From Piscibacillus sp052246295 (GTDB lineage: Bacteria; Bacillota; Bacilli; Bacillales; Alkalibacillaceae): a DNA stretch of 5,031 bases. The stretch is taken from assembly GCA_052246295.1 (NCBI GenBank), contig JBQQCO010000049.1, one strand, 5' to 3'. The notes beneath the pieces were generated by a model, which had not been told where the DNA came from, made no database searches, and was given only the letters and a program-made list of their open reading frames with translations. How positions within the stretch are numbered: the stretch's first letter is position 1; each line of letters opens with the position of its first letter. A program made the position numbers and the translations under genes. This document shows positions 4,581 to 5,031 of the stretch, in pieces.

Positions 4581-4871
4581 TTAAACCCTCCAATATTCTT
4601 TCCAATTGTTTGGTACATCTTCTACGCAATCTAAATAGTCACCAACTGTTTTTTGTTGAGCATCTTTGACCAGTCCGTCTTGGATGATGTAAACAAATAC
4701 TTTAGTGTTTCGATCAAGACGATAACCTTCAATGATGGCTAACATGAAACTTTCAGCCACATCACGATTAACGTCTTCTACACCATCGACATAACGTAGG
4801 CCTTTGTTAGATGTTTCGTACAACTCAGCGGTGAAATATAGATCGTCTTTCTCAAATAGATGAATGTTCAT
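4581..4871 (-). CDS. 96-residue hypothetical protein, first gene of the leftward series
   Basis: Not recognised. The ATG at 4871 follows AAAGGAG with an eight-base spacer. The protein is acidic and soluble. A beta-hairpin start (IHLFEKDDLYFTAELYE) leads to a long helix (about residues 34-51, VNRDVAESFMLAIIEGY). A strand (KVFVYIIQDGL, 57-67) and an acidic, Trp-rich tail (DCVEDVPNNWKEYWRV) follow. Its opening resembles in outline the 45-residue protein at 600-737 (strand, charged turn, strand), though identity is low. The stop lies one base before the next ATG, so the two are coupled. A weak leftward promoter could lie at 4897-4924 (TTGTTT, 16 bp, TAGTAA), overlapping the T-tract of the preceding terminator. 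Function unknown. Confidence 0.83.
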   Translation of the reverse strand: MNIHLFEKDDLYFTAELYETSNKGLRYVDGVEDVNRDVAESFMLAIIEGYRLDRNTKVFVYIIQDGLVKDAQQKTVGDYLDCVEDVPNNWKEYWRV

Positions 4872-4922
4872 ATAAGTTCTCCTTTCAAGTTAATGTTTAC
4901 TATTTCCGTTCTTTTTGAAAAC

Positions 4923-4990
4923 AAAAAAGACAACCTTTAAGGTGTTTGTTAGTACAAAAAGCAGTACTGACAAGCAACCCAAAGGTTGTC
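4923..4990 (-). terminator. Large two-part hairpin terminator at the right edge
   Basis: Outer arms GACAACCTTT (4929-4938) and AAAGGTTGTC (4981-4990) are perfect. Inner arms TTGTTAGTAC (4946-4955) and GTACTGACAA (4964-4973) pair with one G-T mismatch around an eight-base loop. Two seven-base segments between them pair only partly. On the minus strand the stem is followed by a T6 run (4923-4928), so it terminates leftward transcription from a gene right of the window. It is longer than an ordinary terminator and could also be a small regulatory RNA fold. Confidence 0.82.
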
Positions 4991-4992
4991 AA

Positions 4993-5031
4993 TTAATGAT
5001 TAATATACATACTTCTGCCAAGAGGCAGTTG
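4993..5031 (-). other. Possible 3' end of a leftward gene cut by the window edge
   Basis: The terminator to the left implies a leftward gene ending here. All three minus-strand frames are open to the edge: one ends in SMYINH with TAA at 4993-4995, one ends in SWQKYVY with TAA at 5000-5002, and one ends at TGA 4989-4991. I cannot choose between them. CTGCC-AAGA-GGCAG (5015-5028) also forms a short hairpin here. Confidence 0.3.

Overview
The window reads as an AT-rich accessory region of a low-GC Gram-positive bacterium (Bacillota; Staphylococcaceae or Bacillaceae would fit). The basis is base composition, strong Shine-Dalgarno sequences (AGGAGG, AAGGAG, AAGGTGAT), sigma-A type promoters and tight runs of very small genes. 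No housekeeping gene, transposase, integrase, relaxase, tRNA, rRNA or CRISPR array is visible. The one family I recognise with some confidence (the RHxxGDWG-type plasmid-related protein at 1068-1331) is typical of plasmids and integrative elements, so cargo or maintenance DNA of a plasmid, ICE or prophage is the best guess.

Layout, left to right. (1) 1-361 has no gene but holds a three-copy AT-rich repeat, an inverted repeat and a possible leftward promoter. (2) A leftward cluster, 1331 down to 362, holds four small genes: the RHxxGDWG protein, a winged-helix-like protein, a 45-residue protein and a 73-residue protein that opens with a sliding-clamp-binding-like motif. (3) A divergent control region at about 1332-1488, with a GTTGAC/GTCAAC palindrome, separates this cluster from the only rightward gene, an HTH protein (1489-1908) with its own terminator. 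(4) A leftward operon, 2753 down to 1974, codes for two small membrane proteins and a 51-residue basic protein, from a good promoter at 2805-2833. (5) A leftward series, 4871 down to 2933, codes for three soluble hypothetical proteins. A hairpin follows, then an AT-richer pair (a three-helix membrane protein and a translationally coupled 71-residue protein) that ends in a strong terminator at 2898-2926. (6) The right edge holds a large imperfect hairpin terminator (4929-4990), which closes a leftward gene lying mostly outside the window.

How the genes work together can only be inferred. The HTH protein probably controls the divergent region and perhaps the neighbouring leftward cluster. The two membrane-protein modules could serve surface or entry-exclusion functions, but nothing in the sequence proves this. 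Two genes too short for standard ORF cut-offs (600-737 and 1974-2129) are supported by ribosome binding sites and operon spacing. Four start codons are better placed downstream of the longest open frame (1489, 3760, 4248 and 4579).
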